This document shows positions 21,543 to 34,760 of a stretch of 64,000 bases of DNA, piece after piece (the first letter of the stretch is position 1; each line of letters starts with the position of its first letter). The stretch lies in NCBI GenBank assembly GCA_025738555.1, contig JAOVFP010000020.1, forward strand, positions 2,170,001 through 2,234,000, in the 5' to 3' direction. Source of the DNA: Cyathus striatus. Lineage: Eukaryota; Basidiomycota; Agaricomycetes; Agaricales; Nidulariaceae. Both the position numbers and the translations under genes were made by a program. The notes below the pieces were generated by a model that did not search any database, was not told the DNA's origin, and saw only the letters and a program-made list of their open reading frames with translations.

Positions 21543-21813
21543 TGTTGTGCATGTGCAAGCCAGAAGCGGCACGAACATTCACGCATCAATGAGAATGCTG
21601 ATATAACCGAGAACGCAAATGCTTTGGAATGTAAATTGTAGAATCATGTAGAACAGTATAGATATATTTACTAGTATAAAATTACAACGAAATTCCTGTA
21701 TGTACATTAAGAGTGAATCCATTCCCCATTTCCCCACTCCATATTGTGTGAACCTAAGTCTTAGTTGCCTGCGCGCCTTGGTAAGCACTATTTATTTAGA
21801 TACTATTACAATA
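21543..21813 (+). repeat. 5' LTR of copia element
   Basis: It begins TGTTGTGCATG and ends ATTACAATA. It matches 26327-26597. It has lost three CpG sites still present in the 3' copy. Confidence 0.92.
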
Positions 21814-21830
21814 GGTTATGGGCCCCGCCC
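21814..21830 (+). promoter_or_regulatory. Primer binding site, half-tRNA-iMet type
   Basis: GGTTATGGGCCC directly follows the LTR. It is complementary to the anticodon arm (GGGCCCATAACC) of eukaryotic initiator tRNA-Met, as in Drosophila copia, where a 5' half-tRNA is the primer. It is not a 3'-CCA-type site. Confidence 0.65.
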
Positions 21831-21897
21831 TACAGTAACTAAAGACTAGAATACATACTTTTAACCCCTGTACATCCTGAGCACCACCTAAGTCGAA

Positions 21898-24800
21898 ATG
21901 TCGAATTCCACATCATCTGACTCCACCCCATCAAGCCTTTACCGCATCGAGCTTCTTCGAGAAGACAATTGGTTACCGTGGAAGTGCCGTATTACGAGCA
22001 TTTTGCGTGACCGAAATCTCTTGAAATATGCTGAAGGTACCTTAAGCAAGCCGACAGAGAAATCCTCGAAGGAAAGCTCATTGGATGAAGCGACTGAGAA
22101 GGTAAAGAAGGACAATGAGAAAGAGTTAGAGACATGGATAGACAGCGACGCGTGAGCACAAACTCAAATAGAGCTTACCTTGAGTGACTCGCAGATGATA
22201 CACATCGCGGGAGCCAAGACCGCTGCGCAAATGTGGGCCCAGTTGAAGACAGTAAAGGAGCCGCGAGGTAAGATGGGCATAATCTCGACACGTAGACGTT
22301 TGTATCGCACTGTGGCCGAAGAAGGAATGGATATTAGTACGCATATCACAGAGCTGAGAAGAATTCAGGAAGAATTACACTTACTTAATAGTTTGATAGA
22401 AGACGATGAATTCACGACGATATTAATCTCTTCACTTCCAGAGTCTTGGGACCAGTTCACTACAGCATATCTAGGTGCAAACACTCCTGCGAGTAAGTCT
22501 AAGTCAGATGATAAATCGACAGAGGACAGTACCACGAAAGAGAAGTTGTGGTCTTTAACTTCCTTCGAGCTTATTTCCCTAATTCTTGAGGAAGATCGCC
22601 GTCGGAAGGAGAAGCTTGGCCAGAATGCGAATGATATTGCGATGCAGGCTCGAATGTCGAAATCGAAGCCGCGGGACAAATCGAAAATCGAGTGTTACAA
22701 TTGCCACAAAACAGGACATACTCGGGATGAGTGTTGGTTGAAAGGTGGTGGATCCGAAGGTAAAGGGCCACGTCGAAAAAAGCGGAAAGGCAGCGGTAGT
22801 GACCGTGCCAACCAGGCTGAATCGTCGGGAGCGAATACAGACCTAAAGGATGCAGCATATAATTGCAGTGAGTACAATTCTGATAAAAATTCGAAATTGG
22901 AGGACAGAACTTACCTTAACAATGAACAGTTTTCTAGTGAGATATCGCGAGATACTTGGCTCGCAGATTCCGGAACAACGTCGCATATTTGTAATGACCG
23001 TAACGCCTTCATAACTTTTGAGCCGCTGACGTCGAAATCGATTAAAGGCATTGGAAATACATCCATTAAGGCCCTAGGACGAGGTACAATTGAGTTAGAG
23101 TGTCAAATAGAAGGTAAAATCGTTACTAACCATTTACAGAATGTTCTATATGCACCAAATGCGAATAATAACCTGCTATCAGTTGGGAGACTGGATAGAG
23201 CAGGGTATGGGAGTATACTAGGACAAGGTAAAATCAAATTTATTGACCAGACTAATCGCATTTTAGCAACAGGAGCACTTACTGGACAGAATTTGTATGT
23301 TATGAATGCGAAAACGAAGGTCCAGGATGCCAGTGAGCAAGCTAACATAGCAGTAGCACCTGTAGACACATGGAATTCGCTTCACAGGAAGTATGGGCAC
23401 CTAGGGATTACAGGACTTGAGAAACTCGTTAGGAAAGGACTAGTAAATGGACTTACAATCGATCCGAACAGTCCACCATTTATTCAGTGCGCATCTTGCG
23501 TACAGGCGAAACAAAGTCGTCAGAAACACCCTAAGGAAGCCGAAAATCGATCTGAGACACCCGGAGAACTCACTCACAGTGACGTATGGGGACCAGCTTG
23601 TGTCCAGTCAGTTGGAGGTTCAGTATATTATATATCATTCACAGATGATGCGACACGACGATGCACAGTGCTATTCATGAAGAAAAAGTCAGAAGCAAGC
23701 GATAAATTGAAAGAATATCTTACTTATGTCGAAAACAAGTTCGAACGTTGCCCCAAGACCCTCAGAGTCGATAACGGAGGCGAGTATATCAATAAGAAGG
23801 TCAGACAGTGGTGTAGCACGAAGGGAATCGAACTACAGACCACTGCTCCCTACTCACCGTCACAGAACGGAGTAGCTGAACGTTTTAATCGCACTTTAAT
23901 TGAGTTAGCGAGAGCAATGCTTATTGAGAAGGACTTACCAACACCACTTTGGGCCGAAGCAGTTCGACACGCAGCGTATTTACGGAACCGGGCACCAACA
24001 CGAGCACTTGAAGGGAAGACACCTGAGGAAGCTTGGAATAAAAGGAAGCCGGATGTTTCACATTTTAGGGAATTTGGGTGTGATGTATGGATACTACACC
24101 AAGGTGTTAAGCAATCGAAGTTAGCACCTAAATCGACGAAACATACCTTTGTAGGATTCGAGGATGGACCAGGAGCTGTCCGCTATTATGATTTAGAGAC
24201 CAAAAGAATTAAAGTATCCCGAAATTTCGTATTTTCCGAGGCCAAAGTCGAAATCGAGGCCGTTGAGTTGCCCAGTATACCTAGACTGAGGCTCGAGGGG
24301 GAGAACAATGGAAATATCGATCCACAGTCTCCTACAACTCCTAAATCGGAAAGTAAACCTTTAGAAACGAAAATAGACGGTAATAAGCACGAAACAAACA
24401 CAGAATCAAGTACGGTCATACCTAGCATGATGCAGGGGAACCAGAACACGAAGATACAAGCTACAGTTGAGAAATCGAAGTCAGTACCTGTAGAACAAAG
24501 TCCAGAGACTGATGATAACTCACCAGGCTTAAATCCCATCCCACTTCGTCGATCTTCGAGACCTACCACTGATCATAACTATAGGAAGTTAGATAATCCG
24601 AATTCACGTTTACCAGCAGCCCCACGAAGTCATAAACCAACCGATGCGAATTTCAGCGAAGAGGAACAGTCCAATTACTTAGAAGACAACGAGATGTGTT
24701 ATTTGCTGTCAGAAAGGACTGAAATCGAAGAAATACCTCGAAATATCGTTGAGGCAAGGTCCTTACCCGAGGCAGACAAATGGGAGCAAGCTATAAACGA

Positions 24801-26319
24801 AGAATACGATACATTAGCTCAGAAAGGGACCTGGAGGCTAGAGGACTTACCAGCAGGAAGGAAAGCTGTTGGATGTAGATGGGTGTTCACCAAGAAGGAA
24901 GATGGGAGATATAAAGCTAGGCTCGTTGCCAAAGGCTACTCCCAAGTTCCAGGTATGGACTATACTGAAACATTTGCACCAGTAGTTCGTTTAGACTCCT
25001 TAAGATCACTATTAGCCATTGGAGCGATTAGAGACATGGAAATTGAGCAGTTAGATGTCAAAGGAGCTTACTTGAACGGAGATTTGCACGAAGAAATATA
25101 CATGGCACAGCCAGATGGATTCGACGACGAATCCGGGAGAGTTTGTCGATTACTGAAGACATTATACGGCCTGAAACAATCCGGTCGCGAATGGAATCGA
25201 AAATTGAATCGAACGTTGACGGAGATCGGATTTCAGCGTTCCGAGGCAGACCATTGTGTGTATACACGCGTGAACGACGGCCGATTGTCAATGCTTGCAG
25301 TATGGGTCGATGATATACTCCTATTGGCAGATGAAATCAGTGACATGAATGATGCTAAAGCTCACCTGAAGGATGCATTTAAAACGAAAGAGTTGGGAAA
25401 GCCCAAACTCCTCCTAGGACTTGAAATTACTCGAGATAGGGACAATAGAACCATTACTATTGGCCAGAACAATTATATAAATAAGATCCTAAAGAAATAT
25501 GGCATGGATAAAGCAAATCCAGTAGCCACACCGTTAGATCCAAATGTAATCTTGTCAAAAGAGTCAGGCACTCACCAAAACCCAGAGAACGACTCAGACA
25601 ACCCAAGTTCCACCAATTCCACCGATGGACGACTTATTCGAGGCTACGCGGAAGCTGTTGGAAGCTTGATGTACGCCGCAGTGAATACGAGACCAGACGT
25701 AGCATTTGCAGTGACGAAGCTGAGCAAGTTCAACGCGAGACCAGAGCCGACGCATTGGACAGCGCTTAAGCGCGTTCTTCGGTATCTTGCAGGAGCACGT
25801 GATTACGTCATCACTTATCGCGCCGATCCGAGTGCGGAACAAAACATTTCATTTACAGTGTACTCCGATGCCGACTACGCATCAGATATTGACGACCGTA
25901 GGTCCGTTTCCGGGTACGCCGTTATGCTGGGTGGTGCAGCAGTTGCTTGGAGTTCCAAGAAACAAACCACCGTTGCGCTATCTTCAACCGAAGCCGAATA
26001 TAGCGCCGTCGCACACGCAACTCGACAAGTTATATGGCTCCGAAATTTATTTGAAGACTTATACCATCAACAAGTTGAACCAACTACATTATATTGCGAC
26101 AATCAATCCACGATCGCGCTCACTCAAGACCCTCAATTTCACGCGCGATCCAAACACTTTGATGTTCAAAATCATTTTGTAAGGGAAAAAGTCGAAAATT
26201 CTATTATTGAATTAATCTATTGCCCTACTGACGAAATGACGGCTGACATCTTTACTAAGGCACTAGCTAAACCAAAGCACGAAAAGTTTAGGCAAGCCTT
26301 AGGCCTACTTCCGGCTTGA
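21898..26319 (+). pseudogene. gag-pol: Copia gag-pol polyprotein with a single TGA
   Basis: This is one frame of 1473 codons starting MSNSTSSDSTPSS. The single stop is TGA at 22153-22155, in DSDA*AQTQ, where copia gag proteins commonly have a short polar loop before the LTLSD motif; CGA is the likely ancestor. Order: gag (LREDNWLPWKCRI; AQMWAQLKTV), CCHC knuckle CYNCHKTGHTRDEC (about 22690), protease WLADSGTTSHIC (about 22960), integrase HRKYGHLG...CASCVQAK zinc finger, DDE core (THSDVWGP, RVDNGGEY, NGVAERFNRTL), RT (VGCRWVFTKK, QLDVKGAYLNGDL, catalytic WVDDILLL) and RNase H (YSDADYASD, SSTEAEYSA). All catalytic residues are present. The length is normal for fungal copia elements. Confidence 0.93.
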
Positions 26320-26326
26320 GGGGGAG

Positions 26327-26597
26327 TGTTGTGCATGTGCAAGCCAGAAGCGGCACGAACATTCACGCATCAACGAGAATGCCGATATGACCGAGAACGC
26401 GAATGCTTTGGAATGTAAATTGTAGAATCATGTAGAACAGTATAGATATATTTACTAGTATAAAATTACAACGAAATTCCTGTATGTACATTAAGAGTGA
26501 ATCCATTCCCCATTTCCCCACTCCATATTGTGTGAACCTAAGTCTTAGTTGCCTGCGCGCCTTGGTAAGTACTATTTATTTAGATACTATTACAATA
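26327..26597 (+). repeat. 3' LTR of copia element
   Basis: It is preceded by the purine run GAGGGGGAG (26318-26326). It begins TGTTGTGCATG and is followed by AGTAC. Confidence 0.92.
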
Positions 26598-26602
26598 AGT
26601 AC

Positions 26603-27920
26603 ATGCCGGGTACTTACACGATCTGATAGAATGCTTGTGATTGGAGGACTGGCTCAGCTGCCAAATGTTTGTGCATGCGAGAACCCACGTGCTGAACTGA
26701 TTTATTTATAGGCAAAGCTACCATCGTCCTGCCCAAATATTTGAATTTTGAACACAAGTATCAGTGCTACGTTCTCGCCCAAAAATTGAATACATTACCA
26801 CAATACGATCTGTCGAATCGGAAAACATCACGTGAAATCGTGTGGTACAAGTGTGCCAGTGGTTGGCCAGTCCAGGATGTATACTTATTGCAAACTTTCA
26901 AGTTTGTTATCAGTATTAATAGCGGATGACCAGTGACAAGTGCCGCATATTATGGTGATAATACTGATAAATGGTGGACCTAAATGATACTGACACGCTG
27001 CGATGCCAATTGTGGGTCTCTGTATATGGCACATCATGCTGCCATATGGAAACACATTAGTACTGTGCATATTCTTAATATACAACGATATATTGGTGCG
27101 CAGCAACCTTGAATAGGAGAGGATAATTATCCAAATACAAAATGTGTGTATCTCTCTATTACTCAAATTTCAACACTCTCTACCAGCTTCAACCTCCTAG
27201 TTCTACCAGTTAGTAATTACTAACTTGCTATAAAACCGTGTCCTCCATGTCACTAATTCATCTCCATCAGTGCTGGTGTTAAATTTATTACGTCCCTTTG
27301 ATGTTAATTAACACACAAACTCATCCGTTTAGTTGTCTTTGGGTAGTTGAGTCTGTCTGGCATGTAAGAATGCGAATAAGGCCTACAGTAACAATGAGAT
27401 TCCTGTATATTAAAGAGCTGAACAGTATACAGACGGGGAGATTTGTAAGAGTGGTTAGTCATGGTTAGTAAGGACAATATTCCGTATCTAGCGAGCTAAT
27501 AATTCTTCAAGCTTCGCGCCGAGAGAAACAGAAGCACTAATACTCCATTTTTCTGAAAAGGAGAGAAGTAACGAAAGGTCACTGGCATCGAAGTAATATT
27601 AATAATAATAATTCTCGTGTCGCATTTCTCGTACAGTAGTGATGCTGTCATGAGGGGAACGTTGCGGGAATGAGTGCTATAGAGTCAAAACCTGTGCTTG
27701 TTTTGCGTCTATTTATAAAGAAATAAAGGTTCCAAAAGTGGGCGGGCATGATGTTAGTATCAGAGGCGGAGTGTCAGTGTTCGTATTGTTTGAGAATGAA
27801 ACTGGAAACTGGGAGAAGGGGATAGAAATCCTTGTACTGTTCACCCTTTGAGGGCAGATCATTAACCACTTTCATTGTTATTAAAACATACTTTACATAT
27901 GATTTGTTGAGCTCAAAGAT
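26603..27920. other. No gene recognised
   Basis: This is mixed-composition sequence after the copia element. There is no open frame of convincing length, no domain and no tRNA. A few stretches (AATAATAATAATTCTCGTG near 27600) faintly resemble the promoter-proximal repeat at 35630 and 56395. Confidence 0.35.
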
Positions 27921-29300
27921 ATCAGTACAAAGAATTACGAGATGAGGGAGTGGAAGATAGGCGCGACAAAAAGGAGGGGATCGTGGTAGCGGTAGCGGTG
28001 GTTGAGATATCTAACGTACAGGGGATGAGTGAAGAGGAGAGATCGTTCAAGAAGTTGGGGAGTCTTTGTATTGGGAAGCCGGACATGGGATCAAAATGTT
28101 GGTACAACACGGAACGAGGTATCGTTATCGATATGCCGGCGAGGAGGAGGGAGAAGTGGTGGATGATGTCGTTCTTGCCAACAGTAAGTTTGTCATCTCA
28201 AAGCAAAGAGAGAAGGAGGGGGGAGGGTGAGTCACGGGCGATACATCGTTGATGTGACGAGCCGGCGGTTTTGACCCATGGGAGGAGGGAGGAGGGGGTG
28301 TAGATAACGTCGTTCTTGCCAGTAGCATGACCATCTCCTGACGTAGGAGAGAAGTAGGCAGGAGGGGAGAAGGAGGCAGGAGGGCCTGTTGTGGGTAAGA
28401 GAGAAGTAACGAGCTTGGCGTCGAAGATGTTGCGAATGTTACGCTGGTGGTGGTGGTGCACAGCGATGAGACGGCAGGTAAGGGCGAGGTAGGAGGCGAG
28501 GTTGGTGGAGATGGCGGTGCAGTGGTGGAAGATGGTGGGAGAGGACGAGCAGGTGGTGCTGCTGCTGATAGCTGGTGTAAAAGGAGGTGGTGGTAGCGGG
28601 TGGTGGCGGTGGTTGGCTTGGAATCGATGTCATTGCGAAGAAACCGGATCGTCGTCGTTGTCGTAATGCAGAAGAGGAGGAGGACGGAAGACGAGGTGTT
28701 TGATAATGTCGCATTAACGCCGTTCTTGTCAAAGGCATGACCGTCGTCTTGATGCAGGGGAAAAGAGAGGAGGGGGGAGGGGGGCTGGAAGACGTAGTGT
28801 CGACGCAACAATGACGACGACATAAGTGAGGGTGGTGGTGTAGGGGGAGTGGATGTTGAGATGAGGATGGCGCGTTGACGATGGGATGGGGGTGAGAAGA
28901 CGGAGTGAAGGGGGAGCTCGGGACTTGATGTAAGGACTTGAGGCGAGCACTCCAGGTGGGCGATACAGTGGTGCAGGACGGAGGAGAAATGGTTAAAATG
29001 AATAAAATGGCAGTTTGTGAAACCATACCTGCCGAATGAGTCCTCTTTGTATACTGGTATGTGCACGAAGGGGTCCACATATATGACCTAGAGCTACATG
29101 CCGGCACAGTCCTCCATTAACCGGAAGTCGGACATGGTTGATACGACGGCGAGGACAAGCGTGAGGGGCATGAGGAGAACCCAAATACGAAAAAGAGCGA
29201 GGAGACGTCAAGGAACGGGAAACACAAGAAGGAACTGGAAAGTCAGTGGCGAAGACAAGAACGAGACGGCAGGACGACAACGTTGAAGGGGGAACAAAAG
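27920..29300. repeat. Purine-rich imperfect tandem repeats
   Basis: The plus strand is dominated by GAGGAGG-type sequence. A motif like GTCGTTCTTGCCA..AG...GATG recurs about every 170-450 bp (near 28165, 28310 and 28720), each followed by AGAGAGGAGG. Open frames on the minus strand are Pro/Ser/Thr low-complexity and are probably a by-product. I do not support a gene here. Confidence 0.5.
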
Positions 29301-29559
29301 GAGGAACTAACAGATCGTCACGGGCTTCCAGCCAATCAGATCCAGATCACCTTGCTTGCAAGGTCTTCTCTCTGGGGCAAAATGGGTTGCACTTTTCGAC
29401 TTTCATGTGCACTCTCCCACGGTCACCTGTTCTCGCTCAGTGTTTAGCTCTGCTCAGCTGCTTCGTTCATCTTTTCGTTATCTTTATGATGTACGTACAC
29501 TCCCCTCTCTTTTCTTTCAGCTGCAACACTAGACATGGCACCTGGTAGATTTTGAAAAG

Positions 29560-30640
29560 TCAGGTATATCCTCTCCCCTTAATTTATGGAATTTGGTAAC
29601 CCAATAAACTGCTTTGCATTTGCGGTTATTGATCATTTATTCTATGGCTGTTTCCAAGTTGTTTCGCAGTATGCCAACATCCATTATCCGCACTTCGGCA
29701 CCAACTGACGATGATTGTTGCACGTTGTATTGTCCAGAGAGGGGGGTAATTTGGGGGATACAGTCCTGTGTTGTATTCAAATTCATTCCGAGGCCTATGA
29801 GCCTGTCAATCAGTGATTCCATGGACTTGGGTGGTATCTCAGTTTCTGTCATCTGTTCTTTCTGCATATCGTTTTCTTTGTTCACATCTCACTCATATGT
29901 TCCTCAGGTATTAATTGTCAACAAGTCTCCTGTTTTTAATTGTTCTCCCTCATTTCTCAGACATCCTCTCTCTCCCCCTCGAACAGAGAATGTTGGTATG
30001 GCATCCACTCTCTTTTTTCGCTCACTTGCTCTCCCTCTCCCTTTTCACCCTTTTACTGTCCCCTTTGCCTTGTTATTTACCACTTTCTGCCTTACTTCTC
30101 TTTCCTCTGTTGGCCCTTTTCATTTTGTGTGTGCATATAGGTGGCCTGTTGTCTTGGTGTAGTTCGTTGTGTCCTTTGCTGGTGGTTGCGCTCCGCTAGC
30201 ATATGTCCTCTCTCTCCCTTGAACAGAGTACATCGGTAAGGCATCTGTCCTCTTCTTTCCATTTACTCACCCTGCTCCCTTAAGCTCCTCTCCTCCGCCC
30301 TCTTTTATTGTACTATATAGCAGCGTGGACCTGCTACTTCTTTTGGGTGCATATTTTTTCACTCCACTCGTTCGTTGTAGCCCAGCATGGAAATGTGTAC
30401 CTACTACACCCCACTTCCTTCACAATCAATATCAGATCAATGCAAATGTTTACAAGTGTAAAAAGTTACTCCTGCATGTGTCCCTCTCACTTTTCGCCCT
30501 CCTTCCCGCCCCCTTCGCTTTGCTGTTTTCCACTCTTCACCTTTCTCTCCTTTTCTCCATTCAACTGGTCCTTTTCATTTCGTGTATACTATATTCCCAC
30601 CTCACTGTTACCCACGCAAAATCAATGTATTACATAAATT
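29560..30640. repeat. Pyrimidine-rich imperfect repeats
   Basis: Related blocks recur near 29960, 30205 and 30480. Each has CTCTCTC...GAACAGAG then GTAAGGCATC-type sequence and CT-rich runs ending in CCTTTTCATTT. No coding sequence is supported. Confidence 0.45.
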
Positions 30641-30959
30641 GGACCCTCTAGTAGGCATCCCCTTGAGCAGACATAGACATACTGGTTATTAATGTTCTAC
30701 TCCATCAATATGTACTCCTTGTCCAGACAATTTTACATTTATTTCACTTTCTATTTGCTTATTGTTTTTCTAATAAGTGCAAGCAAGGTTTTCGTCGACA
30801 AAGTCGATGCTTCCAAGTCCTAACCAAGATCCTAAAAATGTCTTATAGGTAAATCCAAGCGTCCGCCTATAATCCAACTACCTTAAAAGGTAGTGGGAAT
30901 TACTTGCGAATCCGGATCGACAGTTCGACCTCAATGGCCAACCTGATTTTTGAAGCTTG

Positions 30960-31117
30960 AAGCTAAAAAGGTCCAATGCCTCCATCCTCTCCCATTTATA
31001 TTCAACGTTCAACACCCAGCTACTCACTTGTTGGGAGAGACACGCCAACCTCCAGCAAAAAAAAATTGAAAACCTTACTCAAACCTTGTTAATTTGTTTC
31101 CTCCTCAAGAATCCAAT
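30960..31117 (+). promoter_or_regulatory. Upstream region of family copy 2
   Basis: AAAAAGGTCCAATGCCTCCATCC..CTCCCA here matches the sequence upstream of copies 3 and 5 (51560, 56700). The pyrimidine-rich leader and the AGAATCCAATATGG context around the start are shared too. Confidence 0.55.
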
Positions 31118-32051
31118 ATGGGAATAGCACATGACCATATCGAATCATCCTCGCTTTCATTCTCTGACTTCTCCGACAACCACATCCACACGCAGAGTCT
31201 CTCGACAACCGTGCCCCACAAGCTTCATCTGCACTATCCAGTCTCCCATCCGTTCTCTAATGAAGTCAGCTACATCGCTTCAACATCTGCAGAGTCAGAT
31301 CGACTCTATCTCATTAGGATCGTAGCCCCAAATCAACCTGGCCAGCACCCTCCACCAGATGTACTCATGCACATGCGCGCTTCGCTGCATGAGGGAGTCA
31401 CTGATGTTCTTCACCATTACTTCGGTGAAGTATACCACAACTCATCATGCAATCACTGTATATTTGTAGGAGGAACACAGGCTCCCCAGTTCGCTATCGT
31501 GGTTCTGTCATATTACTCTGACCGCAGCCTATCGCACTACGTGGACACCGACTTTTTTGATACCCACCCCGCTCTTGCAGTCTCAACCTTAAACCACCTA
31601 GTCGACCTCTTTTTGTTCTTTAATGCACAGAAGATATCATTCGGCTGTATATTTGCGTCCTACATACTTGTAAACCCGGCAGATGGAAGTGTGAAGGTGC
31701 AGAACTTTACTGTCGCAGTCGAAGAACAAGGTGAGACTATTCTTTTACCTTTTTGACGTTTACTAAAAGAACACAGATACACGCGACTTGCGCTGCTTAG
31801 GTAACATATTCACTACCATCTTTCATTCCAATAAGAACGTATCGTCGATCTCGAAGGAATCGTTACGCCTGGCGCGACATCTCCAGTTCTTCGAGCAGAC
31901 CCATAGCTTGGATATATGGACTTCTTTATGTGCCTTGCGACGTCAAGGCAGGATTGACACAGCCAATGCTGTGCATGACCAACTTGAAGGTTGTGTTAAC
32001 AATATAGCTTTTGAAGATGATGCATGGTCTGTGGACGACAGTCCACTGTAA
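31118..32051 (+). CDS. Unknown two-exon gene family, copy 2 (intact)
   Basis: Exon 1 is 31118-31730, intron 31731-31776 (46 bp, GTGAGA...ACACAG), and exon 2 is 31777-32051, ending TAA. I chose ATG 31118 because the context (CCAATATGG) and the N-terminal HIHTQSLS block align with copies 1, 3 and 5. The protein of about 295 residues keeps all family blocks: LYLIRIVAPNQPGQ, PPPDVLMH, HHYFGEVY, SCNHC, HLVDLFLFFNAQ, NPADGSVKVQNF, then LGNIFTTIFHSN, LQFFEQTHSLDIW and an acidic tail. There are no stops or frameshifts, so it is the best-preserved member. The function is unknown; no signal peptide, transmembrane helix or catalytic signature is evident. The conserved His pair near the N-terminus and the CXXC-like patch could bind metal, which is speculative. 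Confidence 0.75.
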
Positions 32052-32059
32052 ACCTATAA

Positions 32060-34510
32060 CCTTGAATATCCGCTTCATTTCCCAATTAGAAACATGAAAA
32101 GGCCCATTGACGTTTTACGGACTACCGTTTCCCTCCGAGCTTCCGAATCATTATCATCCTGTGTTGTGTATTTGCTATGATTCTGGTACATCTCGGTCTA
32201 TCTTGCTTTGCTACGACTATTCAATCATTAAACTCTCGCTATCGCCTTGTATGAGATATCGTCTGGTTACTACATGTCAATATATATTCTGTTATACCAT
32301 ATGGTCATCTCAACGCTAGCCTGTTGGATATATGCTGGTTCACCAGCACTAGGCATACATCAGCGCCAATTCATATTGTTCCAACCGCCACGGCACTCCT
32401 TGGAGGCACCTCTTCCGGCGTTACGCGTCTTTCACCAATCAAACCTTTTCAAAGCGCTAGAGGTATGCCTCATGGCAAAAGGTGGATTCAAGGTGGATAA
32501 ATTTTGGTATCCAGCTCGGCTTCTGGCCTTCTTCAATCCTAGTCGTTGATCATGACTCATGACGGATTTGAACACGGGAACTGGCACAGGAGATCGCAGG
32601 ACGGACGATCTAATCATGAAATGTCAATGGATGGATATTATTTTTGATAGACAGAATCGTTTGACCATACCCATTGATAATCGATACTGTAGAGTTACTG
32701 AGTACACCAGTATTTAAATTTATTATCCCGTGGAGGATCTTCTGGGACCCTTCGGGAACTTCAAACTTGAGGCGCACAATTTTTTCTAAAGAGAAGTTGT
32801 ATTGAATTACCTGCAGGAGGGACCATGTCGATACTGGTCGACTGCTGGAGTCCACACTCGATAGGCAACTTATCCACAAGTACTTGCATTATTTCCTAAC
32901 TGGATTTACAGATTAGCATGCACGACTTGGAATGGGGTCCGCGCCATCTGACTCTTCTTACTACTTATCTGAGATAAGCGTATGTCAATTCCAAAAAGGA
33001 CGAGTCAACGATTGGTCGGCGACGATGTTTCGCTTACGAGCACGGCGTATCGTACTGCGTAACTTTAATTACATGTCATACCTCATCTGAGATTTCTAAA
33101 TTCTAACTCTTCTATTTGCATTAAGTAAGCATTATGTCAAGGCGGTGCGGTGATAAACTATGTCCGGCACGGCGGCATACTTAAGAAGAATCTAGTATGC
33201 CCAACACATGATGTTGCTCTTAATCTGTCAAGTGAAATTAATATAACAAGGAGAGCTGCTAAGTCGAAATGCGCTCCATACTTCCCATTCTACTTTACTT
33301 TCCTGAAGATTCTGTGCCTCATCTTCTGAAAGCCCATACTTGTTTAATCATTGTTCACAGTGTAAGAAACCCGTCAAACATTCGTACTAACGTACCTCAT
33401 ATCGAAGAATCTTGTCACAAAAGTTTAGTTTGCCATGCAATGGATTAAGAGGCATCTTAAGAGCTTAAGGCAGAGGCCGACCTACAAGGCAAGTTGTTGA
33501 ACACATAATTATAGGATGTGTTATAAGGTACGGCTGAGAGCCTTATAATGAAATATAAGCAGCCCGGGTATGTAAAGGACATGTAAGAGTTACTGTGCAG
33601 TCTTACAAGAAAATCACACCATCACATTGCTTATAATGGAACATAACGGATGATTCAGAAAAATAAGTAAACCATTAGTGAACACATCCAAATGAAAGAA
33701 TATTCGTTGATTTCTACAATGAAATGATATTATCATATGTATAAGTACTGTATCTACAGTGTATACTAATGTTAAAAGCGGTCTATATTATAAACGTTCG
33801 CACAGAATGCAACTGGGTCAATTAGTTAGTAGTATGGTTATTACTATTACTTACCAAGATGTTTGACTTACCTTATCTAACTCTACTTACTCCTTACCTG
33901 AGGGCTTGAAGCCGCACAAACAAGCAATGGCGCAGCGTTTTTATACCTCTTAGAAATGTAGTTTAGTCAGCCTGTACCGGATCTTGCACAGTCTCGGCAC
34001 AGACTACCCCTAAGTTCCAAAACTGAGCATGGCCTCACCCGGACTAAGCTGGACGGGCCCACATTTCGCCCACACTTCCACCCGTCACCTCTTGCAACCT
34101 GGAACGTGTTCCGGATCTTGTCACTAATTTATTTAGAGGGATGTATAAATTTTCTTATGTTTGGTATATTAATTGCAAATCATGTTCTTTGAGTGCGCTA
34201 CAGCACAGAAAGTGTATAGTATACATTAAATATACCTATATTAGAAGTTAATTTTTGTACCTATTGCAAGATCCTATAATAATTGCACAATATTGAGGCT
34301 GCCTTGAAATTCATGCTTAATATTTAGAGCACCTTACAATCAATCACATCGCACCCACATTTCACATAAGGCCTTGGGTGCCGGTCTAGTTCTTAAAATG
34401 GCTTGTAAGCACATTGTAAAGTCTTCGCTACTGCCTTAAAATCATCTCACATTTTATTTTGGTGGGAATAAAGGCTTAAGGCCTTACAATGCAAATTGTA
34501 TTTTCGTGAC
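32060..34510. other. No gene recognised
   Basis: I see no coding content that I can support in these 2.4 kb. Small frames have no recognisable composition. GC content and codon-like structure drop after copy 2. Confidence 0.35.
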
Positions 34511-34516
34511 ACTAAT

Positions 34517-34760
34517 ATGCCCAAGTCTTCAGCACTACCACTGTTCCCCGACTTGACCTACCACCACATCCACACCAACAGTCCCTCATCTAATGTGCCC
34601 ACATGCCTCCATCTACTCTGATCACACTACCATCCATTATGGAACGATGCGAGCTATATAGCCTCAGCAAGCTCAACTGCCTAAGCATGTATGGACAGCG
34701 GCATATTATTGGATCCAAAAACCTTTATCATCCACATCCACTCTCCGAGGGATAAGTTAC
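34517..34760 (+). pseudogene. Unknown gene family, decayed N-terminal fragment (copy 6)
   Basis: ATGCCCAAGTCTTCAGC opens a frame reading YHHIHTNSPSSNVP, then CLHLL, then NDASYIASAS. These are the first blocks of the family in the right order and spacing (HHIHTxSLS...LHL...ASYIASAS). Stops then interrupt it, and sequence after LLDPKTFIIHIHSP no longer aligns. Exon 2 is not found nearby. Confidence 0.6.

Larger units (their letters stand above)
21543..26597 (+). mobile_element. Nearly intact Ty1/copia retrotransposon
   Basis: 5' LTR 21543-21813, primer site 21814-21830, gag-pol 21898-26319, polypurine tract and 3' LTR 26327-26597. Target duplication is AGTAC (21538-21542 and 26598-26602). If the LTRs are ended at CA (21810 / 26594) the matching flanks extend to eight bases. 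The LTRs differ at five positions, all transitions, three of them CpG. Apart from one TGA the whole polyprotein is open, so this is the youngest-looking element in the window. Confidence 0.95.

Noticed and set aside
28125..29107. 317- and 222-codon Pro/Ser/Thr-rich frames on the minus strand
   Set aside because: They arise from purine-rich repeats, overlap in two frames with equal low complexity, and contain no recognisable motif.
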